Notes under the pieces: model-generated
Database searches by the model: none
The model's input: only the letters and a program-made list of their open reading frames with translations
What the model was told of the DNA's origin: nothing
Part shown: piece by piece, positions 18,141-27,016 of the stretch
How positions within the stretch are numbered: the first letter of the stretch is position 1
How the letters are laid out: the number at the start of each line of letters is the position of its first letter
Position numbers and translations under genes: made by a program
Assembly: GCA_029976075.1 (NCBI GenBank)
Contig: JARKNW010000031.1
Coordinates: 1-64,000, forward strand
DNA from: Pleomorphomonas sp.
GTDB lineage: Bacteria > Pseudomonadota > Alphaproteobacteria > Rhizobiales > Pleomorphomonadaceae
DNA: 64,000 bases
Direction: 5' to 3'

Positions 18141-19025
18141 ATGAGCAGCGTCAGCGACGAGAGCGGACGTCGGCGGCTCGGCCGGGGACTTGCGGCGCTG
18201 ATTGGCGACGCCAGCTCGGAGTTCGAAGTGGTCGAGCGGGTGCGGGGCATCCGCAAGGTGGCGATTGATCTCATCAAGGCCAATCCGAAGAACCCTCGTC
18301 GGTTGTTCAAGGAAGAGGATCTCGACGAACTTGCTGGCTCGATCCGCCAGCATGGCATGATCCAGCCGGTTGTGGTTCGTCCGGCCCCGAACGGCGGCAC
18401 CGGTTATGAGCTGATCGCCGGCGAGCGGCGCTGGCGGGCGGCCCAGAAGGCAGGCCAGCATGAGATTCCGGTCATCATCCAGGATGTGACCGATCGCGAA
18501 GCGATGGAGATTGCCATCATCGAAAACGTCCAGCGGCAGGACCTGAATCCGCTGGAAGAGGCGATGGGTTACGATCAGCTCATCCAGGAGTTCGAATACA
18601 CGCAAAACGACCTTGCCGCCGTGATCGGCAAGAGCCGGAGCCACGTCGCCAATACCCTACGTCTCCTCAAGCTGCCGGAACCCGTGAAGCAGTATCTCAA
18701 TGATGGAGCACTGACGGCGGGTCACGCCAGGGCGCTGATCGCTGCACCTGATCCGGCGGCGCTTGCCAAACGCATTGTCGAAGAAGGCTTGACGGTGCGC
18801 TCGGCCGAAACGATGGCCCAGGCAACCATTTCGGAGCCGCATGGTCGTGCCAAGGCAGTCAAGCCTGACAAGGACGCCGATACGCGCGCGCTCGAGAAGC
18901 GTCTTTCGGACGAGTTGGGGTTCTCCGTCGAAATTCGCCATAAACCCAATGGTTCAGGCGAGGTGAGGCTGCGCTACGCCAACCTCGATCAGCTGGATGA
19001 CATCGTTCGTCGGCTGGAGTCCTGA
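18141..19025 (+). CDS. parB: chromosome partitioning protein ParB
   Basis: ParB is a CTP-dependent DNA clamp that loads at parS. The N-terminal ParA-activating stretch GRGLAALIG (about 14-22), the CTP-binding motifs GERRWRA and ENVQRQDLNP, the helix-turn-helix around IGKSRSHVANTLRLL and a C-terminal dimer domain are all visible. It is 294 residues. Two parS sites lie 3.8 and 5.3 kb upstream. Confidence 0.97.
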   Translation: MSSVSDESGRRRLGRGLAALIGDASSEFEVVERVRGIRKVAIDLIKANPKNPRRLFKEEDLDELAGSIRQHGMIQPVVVRPAPNGGTGYELIAGERRWRAAQKAGQHEIPVIIQDVTDREAMEIAIIENVQRQDLNPLEEAMGYDQLIQEFEYTQNDLAAVIGKSRSHVANTLRLLKLPEPVKQYLNDGALTAGHARALIAAPDPAALAKRIVEEGLTVRSAETMAQATISEPHGRAKAVKPDKDADTRALEKRLSDELGFSVEIRHKPNGSGEVRLRYANLDQLDDIVRRLES

Positions 19026-19066
19026 CGACTTATCAATCGATAAGCCACCGAAAGATTCGCAAACGA

Positions 19067-19097
19067 AACGCCCCGACGATCACATCGTCGGGGCGTT
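19067..19097. terminator. strong bidirectional terminator after parB
   Basis: A 14-bp perfect stem (19067-19080 with 19084-19097, core CGCCCCGACGAT, 3-base loop) lies between the converging parB and C-S lyase genes. Both flanks are T-rich when read in their own direction. Confidence 0.85.
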
Positions 19098-19153
19098 ATC
19101 ATTTCGGGTCCGTATATTGGCTGTCGTCACCAATCTGCCTGGCAGCAGGACGA

Positions 19154-20302
19154 TCAGCGCTGTGACAAGGACTTCACCATCCGGTCGATGCCTTCGTCCA
19201 GCAGTGCTCGCGGACAACCGAAGTTGAGGCGGACGTGCCCATCATCACTGCCAAAACTGGGGCCGGGATTGAAGGCGACCTTGGCCTTGTCGAGGAAGAA
19301 ACGATAGGCATCGCCGAGTTCCAGGGCCGTACAATCCAACCACGCGAGATAGGTAGCGTCCGGGCTCACAAGGCGTATTTCCGGAATCTCCCGGCTCAAG
19401 CGGTGGGACAGGTGATCGCGGTTGGCTTCGAGATAGGAGATGAGCGCCTGTTTCCAGGGGCGGCCATGGCGGAGGGCCGCTTCGGTCGCCACAAGGCCAA
19501 GCACATTGGCTCCCTCGCTCATCCCCAGATTGGCTGCGACGAAGCGGCGACGCAGCTCGGCATCCGGAATGATGGCGTAGGCGGTCTTGAGACCGGCGAT
19601 GTTATATGTCTTGCTGGCGGCCATCAGCGTGACGGTACGGTTCGCGATCTCGGGCGAAAGAGAGGCAATCGGTATATGCTTCTTGCCGCCGTAGACGATA
19701 TCGCAATGAATCTCATCCGAAATGATTACGGCACCAGAAGCGAGGCAGGCCTTGCCAATTGCTTCCAGTTCCGATCGCGTCCGCATCATGCCGGTAGGGT
19801 TATGCGGGTTGCAAAGCAAGAACGCTTCGGCGTCTCCCAAGGCAGCCGTTAGCCGGTGAAGATCAACCGTTGATCCTTCGGAGACTGACCGCAGCGGGAC
19901 TTCCTTGCGGGTCAAATCCCAGTTCCCGGCGGCGGCCAGAATCGGAGGATAGACGGGCGTTTCGACTACCAGGCGATCGCCGGATTGCGTGAAAGCCTTG
20001 AGAGCCTGATTGAAGCCAGGCACGACGCCCGGCAGGAACACGACGTCGGCCGGCGAAATGGACCAGCCGTAAAGATCCTGCATGTCGGCGGCGATCACGT
20101 CGCGCAACGTCGCAGGACCGGGACCACCGTATCCGAATACCGGATGATCGAGACGGTCACGCAGGCTGGCGGTAATGGCCTCGGCGACGGGGAAGTCCAT
20201 GTCGGCCACCCACATCGGCAGCACACCCTCCGGGTAGCGGTCCCATTTGGAGGTGGGTACTCGCCGTCTGTCCATGACGGCGTCGAACTCATTGGCAGCC
20301 AT
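19154..20302 (-). CDS. MalY/PatB-type PLP C-S lyase or aminotransferase
   Basis: A fold-type I PLP enzyme of 382 residues in the MalY/PatB group, most members of which cleave cystathionine or other cysteine S-conjugates. The opening FDAVMDRRRVPTSKWD, the LPMWVADMDF motif, the CNPHNPTG substrate loop and the PLP lysine in AASKTYNIAG are visible. Substrate is not determined by the sequence. It lies opposite to parB across a shared terminator. Confidence 0.87.
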   Translation of the reverse strand: MAANEFDAVMDRRRVPTSKWDRYPEGVLPMWVADMDFPVAEAITASLRDRLDHPVFGYGGPGPATLRDVIAADMQDLYGWSISPADVVFLPGVVPGFNQALKAFTQSGDRLVVETPVYPPILAAAGNWDLTRKEVPLRSVSEGSTVDLHRLTAALGDAEAFLLCNPHNPTGMMRTRSELEAIGKACLASGAVIISDEIHCDIVYGGKKHIPIASLSPEIANRTVTLMAASKTYNIAGLKTAYAIIPDAELRRRFVAANLGMSEGANVLGLVATEAALRHGRPWKQALISYLEANRDHLSHRLSREIPEIRLVSPDATYLAWLDCTALELGDAYRFFLDKAKVAFNPGPSFGSDDGHVRLNFGCPRALLDEGIDRMVKSLSQR

Positions 20303-20404
20303 GTGGAAAATGTCCCTATCCTGAAAATTGGTCGGGCGACACTAGACCCAAAGGCTTGAATTGATCCAGCCCTTCCGGTCCCAGGTGATAAGGATGAAAG
20401 GTGG

Positions 20405-20800
20405 TCAACTCGCTCGCTTGGGCTCGATGAGATCCCAGCGGTTGCCATAAAGATCCTCGAAGACGGCGACGGTGCCGTAAGCTTCGAAGCGTGGCACTTC
20501 GAGGAAGTGGACGCCGCGATCTGAAAACAGGGCGTAGTCGCGCGCGAAGTCGTCGGTTTCCAGAAAAAGGAAGACACGTCCGCCTGTCTGATCGCCGATG
20601 TGTGCCGCCTGTTCCGGCCCGTCGGCTCGGGCAAGCAACAGGGCCGTGCCGCCACCGGTAGGCCCTACGCGCACCCAGCGTTTGTCGTCACCAAGAGGCG
20701 TATCCTCAAGGAGCGTAAACCCGAGCTTGTCGACGTAAAAAGCGATCGCCTCGTCGTAGTCGGCAACCAGCAGCGCCAAGCCAGCGATCTTGCGGCTCAT
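20405..20800 (-). CDS. VOC (glyoxalase/bleomycin resistance) family protein
   Basis: A 131-residue protein with a paired beta-alpha-beta-beta-beta VOC fold. [20 protein letters not shown] is the first module and [14 protein letters not shown] the end of the second, with the typical metal-ligand Glu. The ATG overlaps the yciB stop by ATGA, so it is translated with yciB. The ligand is unknown; many such proteins are dioxygenases, lyases or antibiotic-binding proteins. Confidence 0.85.
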   Translation of the reverse strand: MSRKIAGLALLVADYDEAIAFYVDKLGFTLLEDTPLGDDKRWVRVGPTGGGTALLLARADGPEQAAHIGDQTGGRVFLFLETDDFARDYALFSDRGVHFLEVPRFEAYGTVAVFEDLYGNRWDLIEPKRAS

Positions 20801-21393
20801 GCGGAATCCTTGGGAAGGGTTGGCTGTTCCAGAGAATGACGGGACAGAAGCGGCAACTGGGCTACAGAGAACAGCAGCGTCAGCGGCATGATGCCCCAGA
20901 CCTTGAAGGCGATCCAGAACTCCGTCGTCTGTGTGCGCCAAATCGCTTCGTTGAGAATGGCGAGCAATAAGAAGAACAGTCCCCAGCGGATCGTCAGCTT
21001 GCGCCAGCCGGTCTCGTCGAGATGAAAGGCGCCGTCGAAAACGTAGCCGAGCAGAGTTTTCCCGAACAGGAGTCCGCCGAGAAGCACCCCACCGAACAAG
21101 GTGTTGACGATGGTCGGCTTCATCTTGATGAACGTGTCGTCGTGCAGCACCAGCGTCAATGTGCCGAAGATCGCAACGACAATTCCGGTAACCAGCGGCA
21201 TGACGGCGAGGCGTCGATTGATCAGCCAGGAGGCTATCAACGCCACTGCCATTGCGGCCATGAAAGCGGCGGTCGCAACGAAGATGCCAAATCGCCCGTT
21301 GGCGAAGAAGAAGACAATAAGCGGTCCGAGTTCCAACCCGAGTTTGAGCCAGGGGTTCTCGGCCTTGCGGCCTGTTGCGGGCACTTCGGTCAT
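20797..21393 (-). CDS. yciB: inner-membrane septation protein YciB/IspZ
   Basis: A 198-residue polytopic membrane protein with about five helices; [15 protein letters not shown] and the [16 protein letters not shown] segment are typical of the intracellular septation protein A family, linked to envelope integrity and division. It lies 21 bases after the LolA-like gene and is followed without gap by the VOC gene. Confidence 0.9.
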   Translation of the reverse strand: MTEVPATGRKAENPWLKLGLELGPLIVFFFANGRFGIFVATAAFMAAMAVALIASWLINRRLAVMPLVTGIVVAIFGTLTLVLHDDTFIKMKPTIVNTLFGGVLLGGLLFGKTLLGYVFDGAFHLDETGWRKLTIRWGLFFLLLAILNEAIWRTQTTEFWIAFKVWGIMPLTLLFSVAQLPLLSRHSLEQPTLPKDSA

Positions 21394-21414
21394 CGATCAC
21401 TCCTGGCGGACAGC

Positions 21415-22086
21415 TTACTTGTATTTCGAGTAGTTGATCTGGAACCATTCCGGATTGGTCGGGGTGCCGATCTTGGTTTCATAGATGGCGACGGTGGTGT
21501 CCAGTCCCTGATCGTCGGTTACGGTCCACTGCTTCAGGTCGGTGGTCTTCGCATCGAAATAAAGCGTCAGATGGTTGGTTACGAAGGTGCCTGGATCCTG
21601 AAGGCGGATGACGATGAAATCAGAATCGGCACTGACCGATTGGACCACCGCTTCCTCGAGAAGGTCGATGTTCTTGTCGAGCAGGAAGCGCAACGGCGTT
21701 TCCGACAGAAGGTAAAGTGTCTGCGACTGCATCGCCTTGTCGTCAACTGCCACGGTCCGACCATCGACAGTGATGTCGAGCTGAGCGGGCGGATAATAGC
21801 GGAAGCGCATCTTGCCAGGACGATCGATGACAAAATAACCGGTGGTCTCGCTGCCGTCGGGTGCCGTCTGCAGGAACTTACCTTCGAAGGTGGTAATCGA
21901 GTTGAAATAGCGATTGACCGCCTGCACCGTCGTGAGCTGCTCCGGCGAGAGATTGGCGAGGTTCGGCTTGGCTGATACGACCGTCACCGCCAAAGGCAAC
22001 GTGGCGGTGGTGACAGCCAACGCCACGCCGGCAGCGCCAACACCTTTGAGGAACGTTCGGCGCCCCAATCTCTGGGTTTGAAACAT
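21415..22086 (-). CDS. LolA-like outer-membrane lipoprotein carrier with twin-arginine-like signal
   Basis: The 223-residue protein has a LolA-type beta-half-barrel region: VQAVNRYFNSITTFEGKFLQ, PGKMRFRYYPP and a C-terminal LKQWTVTDDQG. LolA shuttles lipoproteins through the periplasm. The N-terminus reads GRRTFLKG followed by a long Ala/Val-rich hydrophobic stretch, resembling a Tat signal (SRRxFLK). I chose the ATG at 22086, which has GAGG 9 bases upstream; a longer reading to 22140 is in frame. It is close to but not certain to be the housekeeping lolA. Confidence 0.82.
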   Translation of the reverse strand: MFQTQRLGRRTFLKGVGAAGVALAVTTATLPLAVTVVSAKPNLANLSPEQLTTVQAVNRYFNSITTFEGKFLQTAPDGSETTGYFVIDRPGKMRFRYYPPAQLDITVDGRTVAVDDKAMQSQTLYLLSETPLRFLLDKNIDLLEEAVVQSVSADSDFIVIRLQDPGTFVTNHLTLYFDAKTTDLKQWTVTDDQGLDTTVAIYETKIGTPTNPEWFQINYSKYK

Positions 22087-22317
22087 CGCTAGCACCCTCT
22101 GCTTTGTCGCCTCCCGCGCCGGTGCGGGACGTTTCGGCAAATGACCGTCTTCACTTAAAGATCAGAAGATGGCGAAACAAGGTGGAGATTTTCTCCTCAT
22201 CTTGACAAGGCGACCGGCGACGCGAAAGACAGGCTGGGCAAACGGCACCCGGTGCCAGCCCGCTTGGCAGGCTTTGGCCGTGTTCCGGGGTAACCTCGCC
22301 GGCAAATGGAGGAAAAC

Positions 22318-22992
22318 ATGACCATTTCCGAAGCGCTTGGACGGATAAGAGCGACGATCCAGGGGGCCGAGGAAGAGGCGGGGCGGTCGGCCGGCTCCGT
22401 TACCCTGATTGCCGTCTCGAAAACCTTTCCGGAAGCCGATGTGCGCGCGGCCATCGCCGCCGGACAGCTCATTTTCGGAGAAAACCGCGTTCAAGAAGCA
22501 GCGGCCAAGTTTTCCTCGGTAAAGGCCGACTTCCCCTCCTTGGAGCTGCACCTGATCGGGCCGTTGCAATCGAACAAGGCCCACGAGGCTGTCGCATTAT
22601 TCGACGTGATCCATAGTGTCGATCGGGACAAGATCGCCGCTGCTCTCGCAAAGGAGATGCAGGTTCAGGGTCGCTTCCCGAAGCTGTTCGTTCAGGTCAA
22701 CACAGGCGAGGAACCGCAGAAAGCCGGGATTGCGCCACGGGAGACCGTTGATTTCGTGAAACGCTGCCGCGAAGTTCATGGACTGACGATTGATGGCTTG
22801 ATGTGCATTCCACCGGCCGGTGATCCGCCAGCGCCGCATTTTGCGTTGCTCGACGAACTTGCGCGGCGAGCAGGTGTCGTCCATCGCTCCATGGGGATGT
22901 CGTCAGACTACGAAACGGCAATCGGGCAGGGCGCAACGTATGTGCGCGTTGGCAGCGCTATTTTCGGTCATCGCGATTATGGTGCCGCTTGA
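22318..22992 (+). CDS. YggS-family PLP homeostasis protein
   Basis: YggS/PipY proteins bind PLP without known catalysis and affect vitamin B6 and amino-acid balance. The PLP lysine is in IAVSKTF (near residue 32), followed by FGENRVQEA and, near the end, GMSSDYETAI and VRVGSAIFG. I chose the second ATG because GGAGG lies 7 bases before it, within an earlier in-frame ATG at 22306. It is 224 residues and transcribed away from lolA; its stop overlaps ccmG tail to tail. Confidence 0.92.
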   Translation: MTISEALGRIRATIQGAEEEAGRSAGSVTLIAVSKTFPEADVRAAIAAGQLIFGENRVQEAAAKFSSVKADFPSLELHLIGPLQSNKAHEAVALFDVIHSVDRDKIAAALAKEMQVQGRFPKLFVQVNTGEEPQKAGIAPRETVDFVKRCREVHGLTIDGLMCIPPAGDPPAPHFALLDELARRAGVVHRSMGMSSDYETAIGQGATYVRVGSAIFGHRDYGAA

Positions 22993-23561
22993 GCGGAAAG
23001 CGCCTTCTCGACTGCCGGCATCAGTTCGGCTGAAATCCGCTCCGGTGTAAGCGGGCCGACCAGCTTGGCCGCGATGTTGCCGTTGGCCACCACGAAAGTC
23101 TCAGGTACGCCGTAGACCCCCCAGTCGATACCGACGCGACCATTCCTGTCAGCGGCGACGGCGGCATAAGGATTTCCGAGACCGTTGAGGAACCGCAGGG
23201 CTTGGTCGTCGGCATCCTTGTAGTTGAGACCGAGGAGACTGATCCGCCGATCTTTGGCGATGTTTGCCAGAAGCGGGTGCTCGGCCCGGCAGGGGGCGCA
23301 CCAACTGGCGAAGACGTTGACGACGAATACGCCTTTTGCCAGATCGGTCGCGGCAAAACCAGGAACCGGCATACCGTCCCGATCGAGGCCGGCAATGCCA
23401 TCGAGCCGGAAATCAGGTACCGGTTTGCCTATCAGTGCCGACGGAACCTCCGAGGGATCGCCCGCGCCGAGGCGTGCGTAAAAGAGAACGGCGAGTGCAA
23501 GAAAGAGAGCGAGAGGGATCAGCGCCAGAAATCGGCCGCGGCGGTGTTTTCCAGTGCTCAA
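22977..23561 (-). CDS. ccmG: cytochrome c maturation thiol-disulfide oxidoreductase CcmG/DsbE
   Basis: CcmG is a membrane-anchored periplasmic thioredoxin that keeps apocytochrome c cysteines reduced. An N-terminal anchor helix (about 10-27) precedes a TlpA/thioredoxin domain with the active site WCAPC in NVFASWCAPCRAEHP. Length is 194 residues. It starts inside the end of ccmD (ATGA overlap), so the ccmC-ccmD-ccmG order is a translationally coupled unit. Confidence 0.93.
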   Translation of the reverse strand: MSTGKHRRGRFLALIPLALFLALAVLFYARLGAGDPSEVPSALIGKPVPDFRLDGIAGLDRDGMPVPGFAATDLAKGVFVVNVFASWCAPCRAEHPLLANIAKDRRISLLGLNYKDADDQALRFLNGLGNPYAAVAADRNGRVGIDWGVYGVPETFVVANGNIAAKLVGPLTPERISAELMPAVEKALSAQAAP

Positions 23562-23770
23562 GCGCGCGTCTCCAGCGGCACATCGGATGCCAGGCGGGCG
23601 GCGGCGCGTGCCGATCGGCGAGTGAGACCGCGCGCTTCGAGGGCAGCCAGCGTGCTTTTGAGCCGCCTATGTTCGAGAACCACCCAAAGCGTGAGGCCAA
23701 AGGCGGCGAGTGCCGCGGCGCCGTAACTCAGGAGAATGAACCCGGCGTAGGGACCGAGCAGGGAAATCAT
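23558..23770 (-). CDS. ccmD: heme exporter accessory protein CcmD
   Basis: A 70-residue protein with one membrane helix near the N-terminus (YAGFILLSYGAAALAAFG) and a basic cytoplasmic tail, matching CcmD, which helps release holo-CcmE from CcmC. It overlaps its neighbours ccmC and ccmG by 4 bases each. CcmD varies greatly in sequence, so the identification leans on size, topology and position. Confidence 0.88.
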   Translation of the reverse strand: MISLLGPYAGFILLSYGAAALAAFGLTLWVVLEHRRLKSTLAALEARGLTRRSARAAARLASDVPLETRA

Positions 23771-24495
23771 CGGACGGCTCCTGCCACGGTCAGGCCGAGG
23801 GCGCGGATGCGCCGACGCAAGATCTCATTGCGCATGGCGGCCAAGTGAAGCGTAACGAGCAGCGAGGTGAAGGCGAAAGCCATCGCAGCAAGCGGGACAA
23901 GCATAGTGGCATCGATCGTCGGGCCGCCAATGCGGAAGACCGAGGCGGGCTGATGCAGGGTGTTCCACCAATCGACCGAGAATTTGATGATCGGCAGATT
24001 GACCGAGCCGACTAGGATCAGAATGGCAGCGGCCCGGGCACCTCGCGTCGGGTCCTCGATGGTGCGCCAGAGGGCGATGAGGCCGAGATACATGATGAAC
24101 AACACCAGTACCGAGGTCAGTCGGGCATCCCATTCCCAGTAGGTACCCCACATCGGCCGGCCCCATAGCGAACCGGTTACCAGGGCCAGCGCGGTAAAGG
24201 TCGCGCCGATTGGCGCGGCGGACCTAGCGGCGACGTCGGCGAGCGGATGACGCCAGACCAGTGTTCCGAGCGCGGAAATTGCCATGATGGCGTAGGTCAG
24301 CATCGACAGCCACGCGGCGGGAACATGGATGTACATGATCCTGACCGTTTGACCCTGAAGATAGTCGGCAGGTGAACGGGCCACCAGCGCAAGGCCGGCA
24401 ACGAAGAGCAAGAAGGTCAGCCCGGCGAGCCAGGGGATCAGGCGGCCGGCGAACGCCAGAAATCGGGTGGGATTGGCCAGATCGGCGAGGAACAT
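23767..24495 (-). CDS. ccmC: heme handling protein CcmC
   Basis: CcmC is an inner-membrane protein that attaches heme to CcmE through its tryptophan-rich periplasmic loop. The WWD-type motif WGTYWEWDARLTS, the heme-ligand histidine in YIHVPAAW, and six hydrophobic segments are visible. The ATG of MFLADLANPTRFL was chosen; a longer reading from 24558 adds a Cys-rich stretch unlike the family. The product is 242 residues. No ccmA or ccmB is next to it; ftsY lies 130 bases upstream. Confidence 0.93.
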   Translation of the reverse strand: MFLADLANPTRFLAFAGRLIPWLAGLTFLLFVAGLALVARSPADYLQGQTVRIMYIHVPAAWLSMLTYAIMAISALGTLVWRHPLADVAARSAAPIGATFTALALVTGSLWGRPMWGTYWEWDARLTSVLVLFIMYLGLIALWRTIEDPTRGARAAAILILVGSVNLPIIKFSVDWWNTLHQPASVFRIGGPTIDATMLVPLAAMAFAFTSLLVTLHLAAMRNEILRRRIRALGLTVAGAVR

Positions 24496-24624
24496 GCTTG
24501 CCTCAGGGCGTGGGCGACAGGCGCTGGTCGTGGCTTCGACGCATTCCAGACTGCACACATAACGGCTTCGTCAGTGGGCGGCAATGCGCGGCAGCCGTGG
24601 GAAACTTGACCGTTAGGCGTAGCG

Positions 24625-25656
24625 TCAATCACCGAGTCCGGCAATGGCGCGGGCAAAGTCGGCGGCCGCGAAGGGTTCGAGATCGTCAATCCCTTCACCG
24701 ACACCGATGAAGTGCACGGGCAGGCCGAACTTTTCGGCAATGGCCACGAGAATTCCACCCCGTGCGGTACCGTCCAGCTTGGTCATGACGAGGCCGGTTA
24801 CGCCAGCCGTTCGACCGAATGCTTCCACCTGGGAGACGGCGTTCTGGCCGGTGGTGGCATCCAGCACCAGCAGAACGTCATGCGGCGCAGTGGGATCGAT
24901 CTTGCGGAGGACGCGGACGACCTTTTCGAGTTCGGCCATCAGCTCGGCCTTGTTCTGCAGGCGTCCGGCCGTGTCGATCATCAGCACGTCGATGCCCTCG
25001 GCCTTTGCCCGGGTCAACGCATCGAAGGCAAGGCCAGCCGAATCGGCGCCCACTTCGCGAGCGACGATCGGCACGTGCGCGCGGCCGGCCCAGACTTTGA
25101 GCTGATCGATCGCTGCGGCGCGGAACGTATCGCCGGCGGCCAGCATGACCTTCTTTCCCTCGGCGGAAAATTTGGAGGCGAGCTTGCCGATGGTCGTGGT
25201 CTTCCCTGAGCCGTTGACGCCGACCACCAGCACGACCTGCGGCGCCTTGTCGATCTTCAGTTCGAAGGGGATGGCGACTGGCGCCAGGACCTTCTCGACT
25301 TCAGCGGCCAGGATCGTCTTTACCTCGTCGTCGGTGATGTCCTTGCCGTAACGCTCTGCCGACAGTCGGTCGGCGATGGCCGACGCGACGTTGACGCCGA
25401 GATCGGCCTGAATCAATACATCCTCAAGCTCCTCCAGCGTTTCGGAATCGAGCTTGCGCTTTGTGAAAATGGAGACGATGCCGCCGCCGATCGCCTGCGA
25501 GGAACGCGACATGCCGTTTCTGAGGCGATGGAACCAGGGCTGGCGTTCGGCGACAACCGGCGCGGTTGGCTCAGCCTGTGATTCACGTGTGTCAGTGGTC
25601 TCGCGTTTACCGCCAAACCAGCGACCGATGAGCCCCGGCTTCTTGTCGTCCGACAT
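24625..25656 (-). CDS. ftsY: signal recognition particle receptor FtsY
   Basis: FtsY is the membrane-associated GTPase that receives Ffh-ribosome complexes. After a short acidic/basic N-terminal region come the N domain and the G domain with G1 GVNGSGKTTTIGKLA, DTAGRLQNKAEL and TKLDGTARGG. The 343-residue length fits alphaproteobacterial forms with a short A domain. It starts 17 bases after mtaB, in one operon. Its partner ffh is 3.4 kb away on the other strand. Confidence 0.96.
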   Translation of the reverse strand: MSDDKKPGLIGRWFGGKRETTDTRESQAEPTAPVVAERQPWFHRLRNGMSRSSQAIGGGIVSIFTKRKLDSETLEELEDVLIQADLGVNVASAIADRLSAERYGKDITDDEVKTILAAEVEKVLAPVAIPFELKIDKAPQVVLVVGVNGSGKTTTIGKLASKFSAEGKKVMLAAGDTFRAAAIDQLKVWAGRAHVPIVAREVGADSAGLAFDALTRAKAEGIDVLMIDTAGRLQNKAELMAELEKVVRVLRKIDPTAPHDVLLVLDATTGQNAVSQVEAFGRTAGVTGLVMTKLDGTARGGILVAIAEKFGLPVHFIGVGEGIDDLEPFAAADFARAIAGLGD

Positions 25657-25673
25657 GTCGTTCGTCCTTCGCC

Positions 25674-26930
25674 TCAGGCGGCCTTGGAAATAAGGGTGCG
25701 GTCGGTACGACCGGTAACGATGGCCGGAACGATCTCGCCTGGTGCTCCCCGATCGATTTCGGTGAGCGTGAACTGTTCTGTTCTGCCGAGCCCATCCTTC
25801 TCGATCAGCACGGCATGTCGACGACCGGCCTCAGCTTCGAGGTGGGCACGAAAAGCGGCCTCACCCTTTTCTCGCAATCTGGACGCGCGGCTTTTTATTT
25901 CCACTCTTTCAACTTGTGGCATCCGCGCAGCTGGCGTGCCTGGTCGCGGTGAATAGGGGAAGACGTGAAGGTGGGTCAGGCCACAGTCGTCGACGATGGC
26001 GAGCGAGTTCTTGAACATCTCCTCGGTCTCGGTCGGGAAACCGGCGATGATGTCTGCTCCGAAGACCATGTCGGGCCGGAGGCGTCGCGCCTCGTCGCAG
26101 AAGCGGATCGCGTCGGCCCGAAGATGGCGCCGTTTCATGCGCTTCAAAATCAGATCGTCGCCGTGCTGCAGCGACAGATGCATGTGCGGCATCAGCCGCT
26201 CTTCTTCGGCGATGGCTACCATCAGGTCGGCGTCGGCTTCGATCGAGTCGATCGAAGAGATGCGAAGACGAGAGAGATCGGGCACTTCCTTCAGGATGGA
26301 TCTGGTCAGGCGGCCGAGGCGAGGGCTGCCCGGCAGGTCGTCACCGTAGGACGTGAGGTCGACGCCGGTGAGCACTACCTCGGCATAGCCGTTCTCGACG
26401 AGGCGGCGGACCTGCGCAACCACGTCGCCCATGGGAACCGAGCGAGAGTTTCCGCGACCGAAGGGTATGATGCAGAAGGTGCATCGGTGGTCGCAACCAT
26501 TTTGTACCTGAACGAAGGCCCGTGTGCGGCCCTCAAAGCCATCGACGAGATGCAGTGCCGTTTCGCGCACGCTCATGATGTCGTTGACACGGGTCTTTTC
26601 TTCCGCCGAGACGCCAAAATCGGGGATGGCCTGATAGGCCGCCTCGGTTAGCTTATCGGCGTTGCCGACCACCAGATCGACCTCAGCCATGCCGGCGAAC
26701 AGCTCCGGCGAGGTCTGGGCGGCACAGCCAGTGACGACGATGCGGGCACCAGGGTTGGCGCGTCGGGCGCGTCGAATGGCCTGCTTTGCCTGCCGCACCG
26801 CTTCTCCGGTGACGGCACACGTGTTGACCAGCACGGCCTCCGAAAGACCTGCTTCCATCGCCTTCTGACGCATCACTTCCGATTCCGCCGTGTTGAGGCG
26901 GCAGCCGAAAGTGATCACCTCGATTGCCAT
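25674..26930 (-). CDS. mtaB: tRNA t6A37 methylthiotransferase MtaB
   Basis: MtaB adds a methylthio group to N6-threonylcarbamoyladenosine 37 of tRNAs reading ANN codons. It has the N-terminal UPF0004 domain (EVITFGCRLNTAES, with cysteines for the extra Fe-S cluster), the radical SAM CxxxCxxC in CDHRCTFC, and a C-terminal TRAM-like domain. I started it at the ATG of MAIEVITFGC; upstream frame is not conserved-looking. Product is 418 residues. Confidence 0.94.
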   Translation of the reverse strand: MAIEVITFGCRLNTAESEVMRQKAMEAGLSEAVLVNTCAVTGEAVRQAKQAIRRARRANPGARIVVTGCAAQTSPELFAGMAEVDLVVGNADKLTEAAYQAIPDFGVSAEEKTRVNDIMSVRETALHLVDGFEGRTRAFVQVQNGCDHRCTFCIIPFGRGNSRSVPMGDVVAQVRRLVENGYAEVVLTGVDLTSYGDDLPGSPRLGRLTRSILKEVPDLSRLRISSIDSIEADADLMVAIAEEERLMPHMHLSLQHGDDLILKRMKRRHLRADAIRFCDEARRLRPDMVFGADIIAGFPTETEEMFKNSLAIVDDCGLTHLHVFPYSPRPGTPAARMPQVERVEIKSRASRLREKGEAAFRAHLEAEAGRRHAVLIEKDGLGRTEQFTLTEIDRGAPGEIVPAIVTGRTDRTLISKAA

Positions 26931-27016
26931 GCTTTCGTTCCGATGCTCGTGTTCAAACCGGCTATATGGCGGAAAGGCGCGGAAATTGCCAGAGCGGAAA
27001 CCGCGCGGCGGGCTCC

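Noticed and set aside
25572-25594. parS-like sequence around CACGTG in ftsY
   Set aside because: It has four mismatches to the 16-bp palindrome and lies inside coding sequence.
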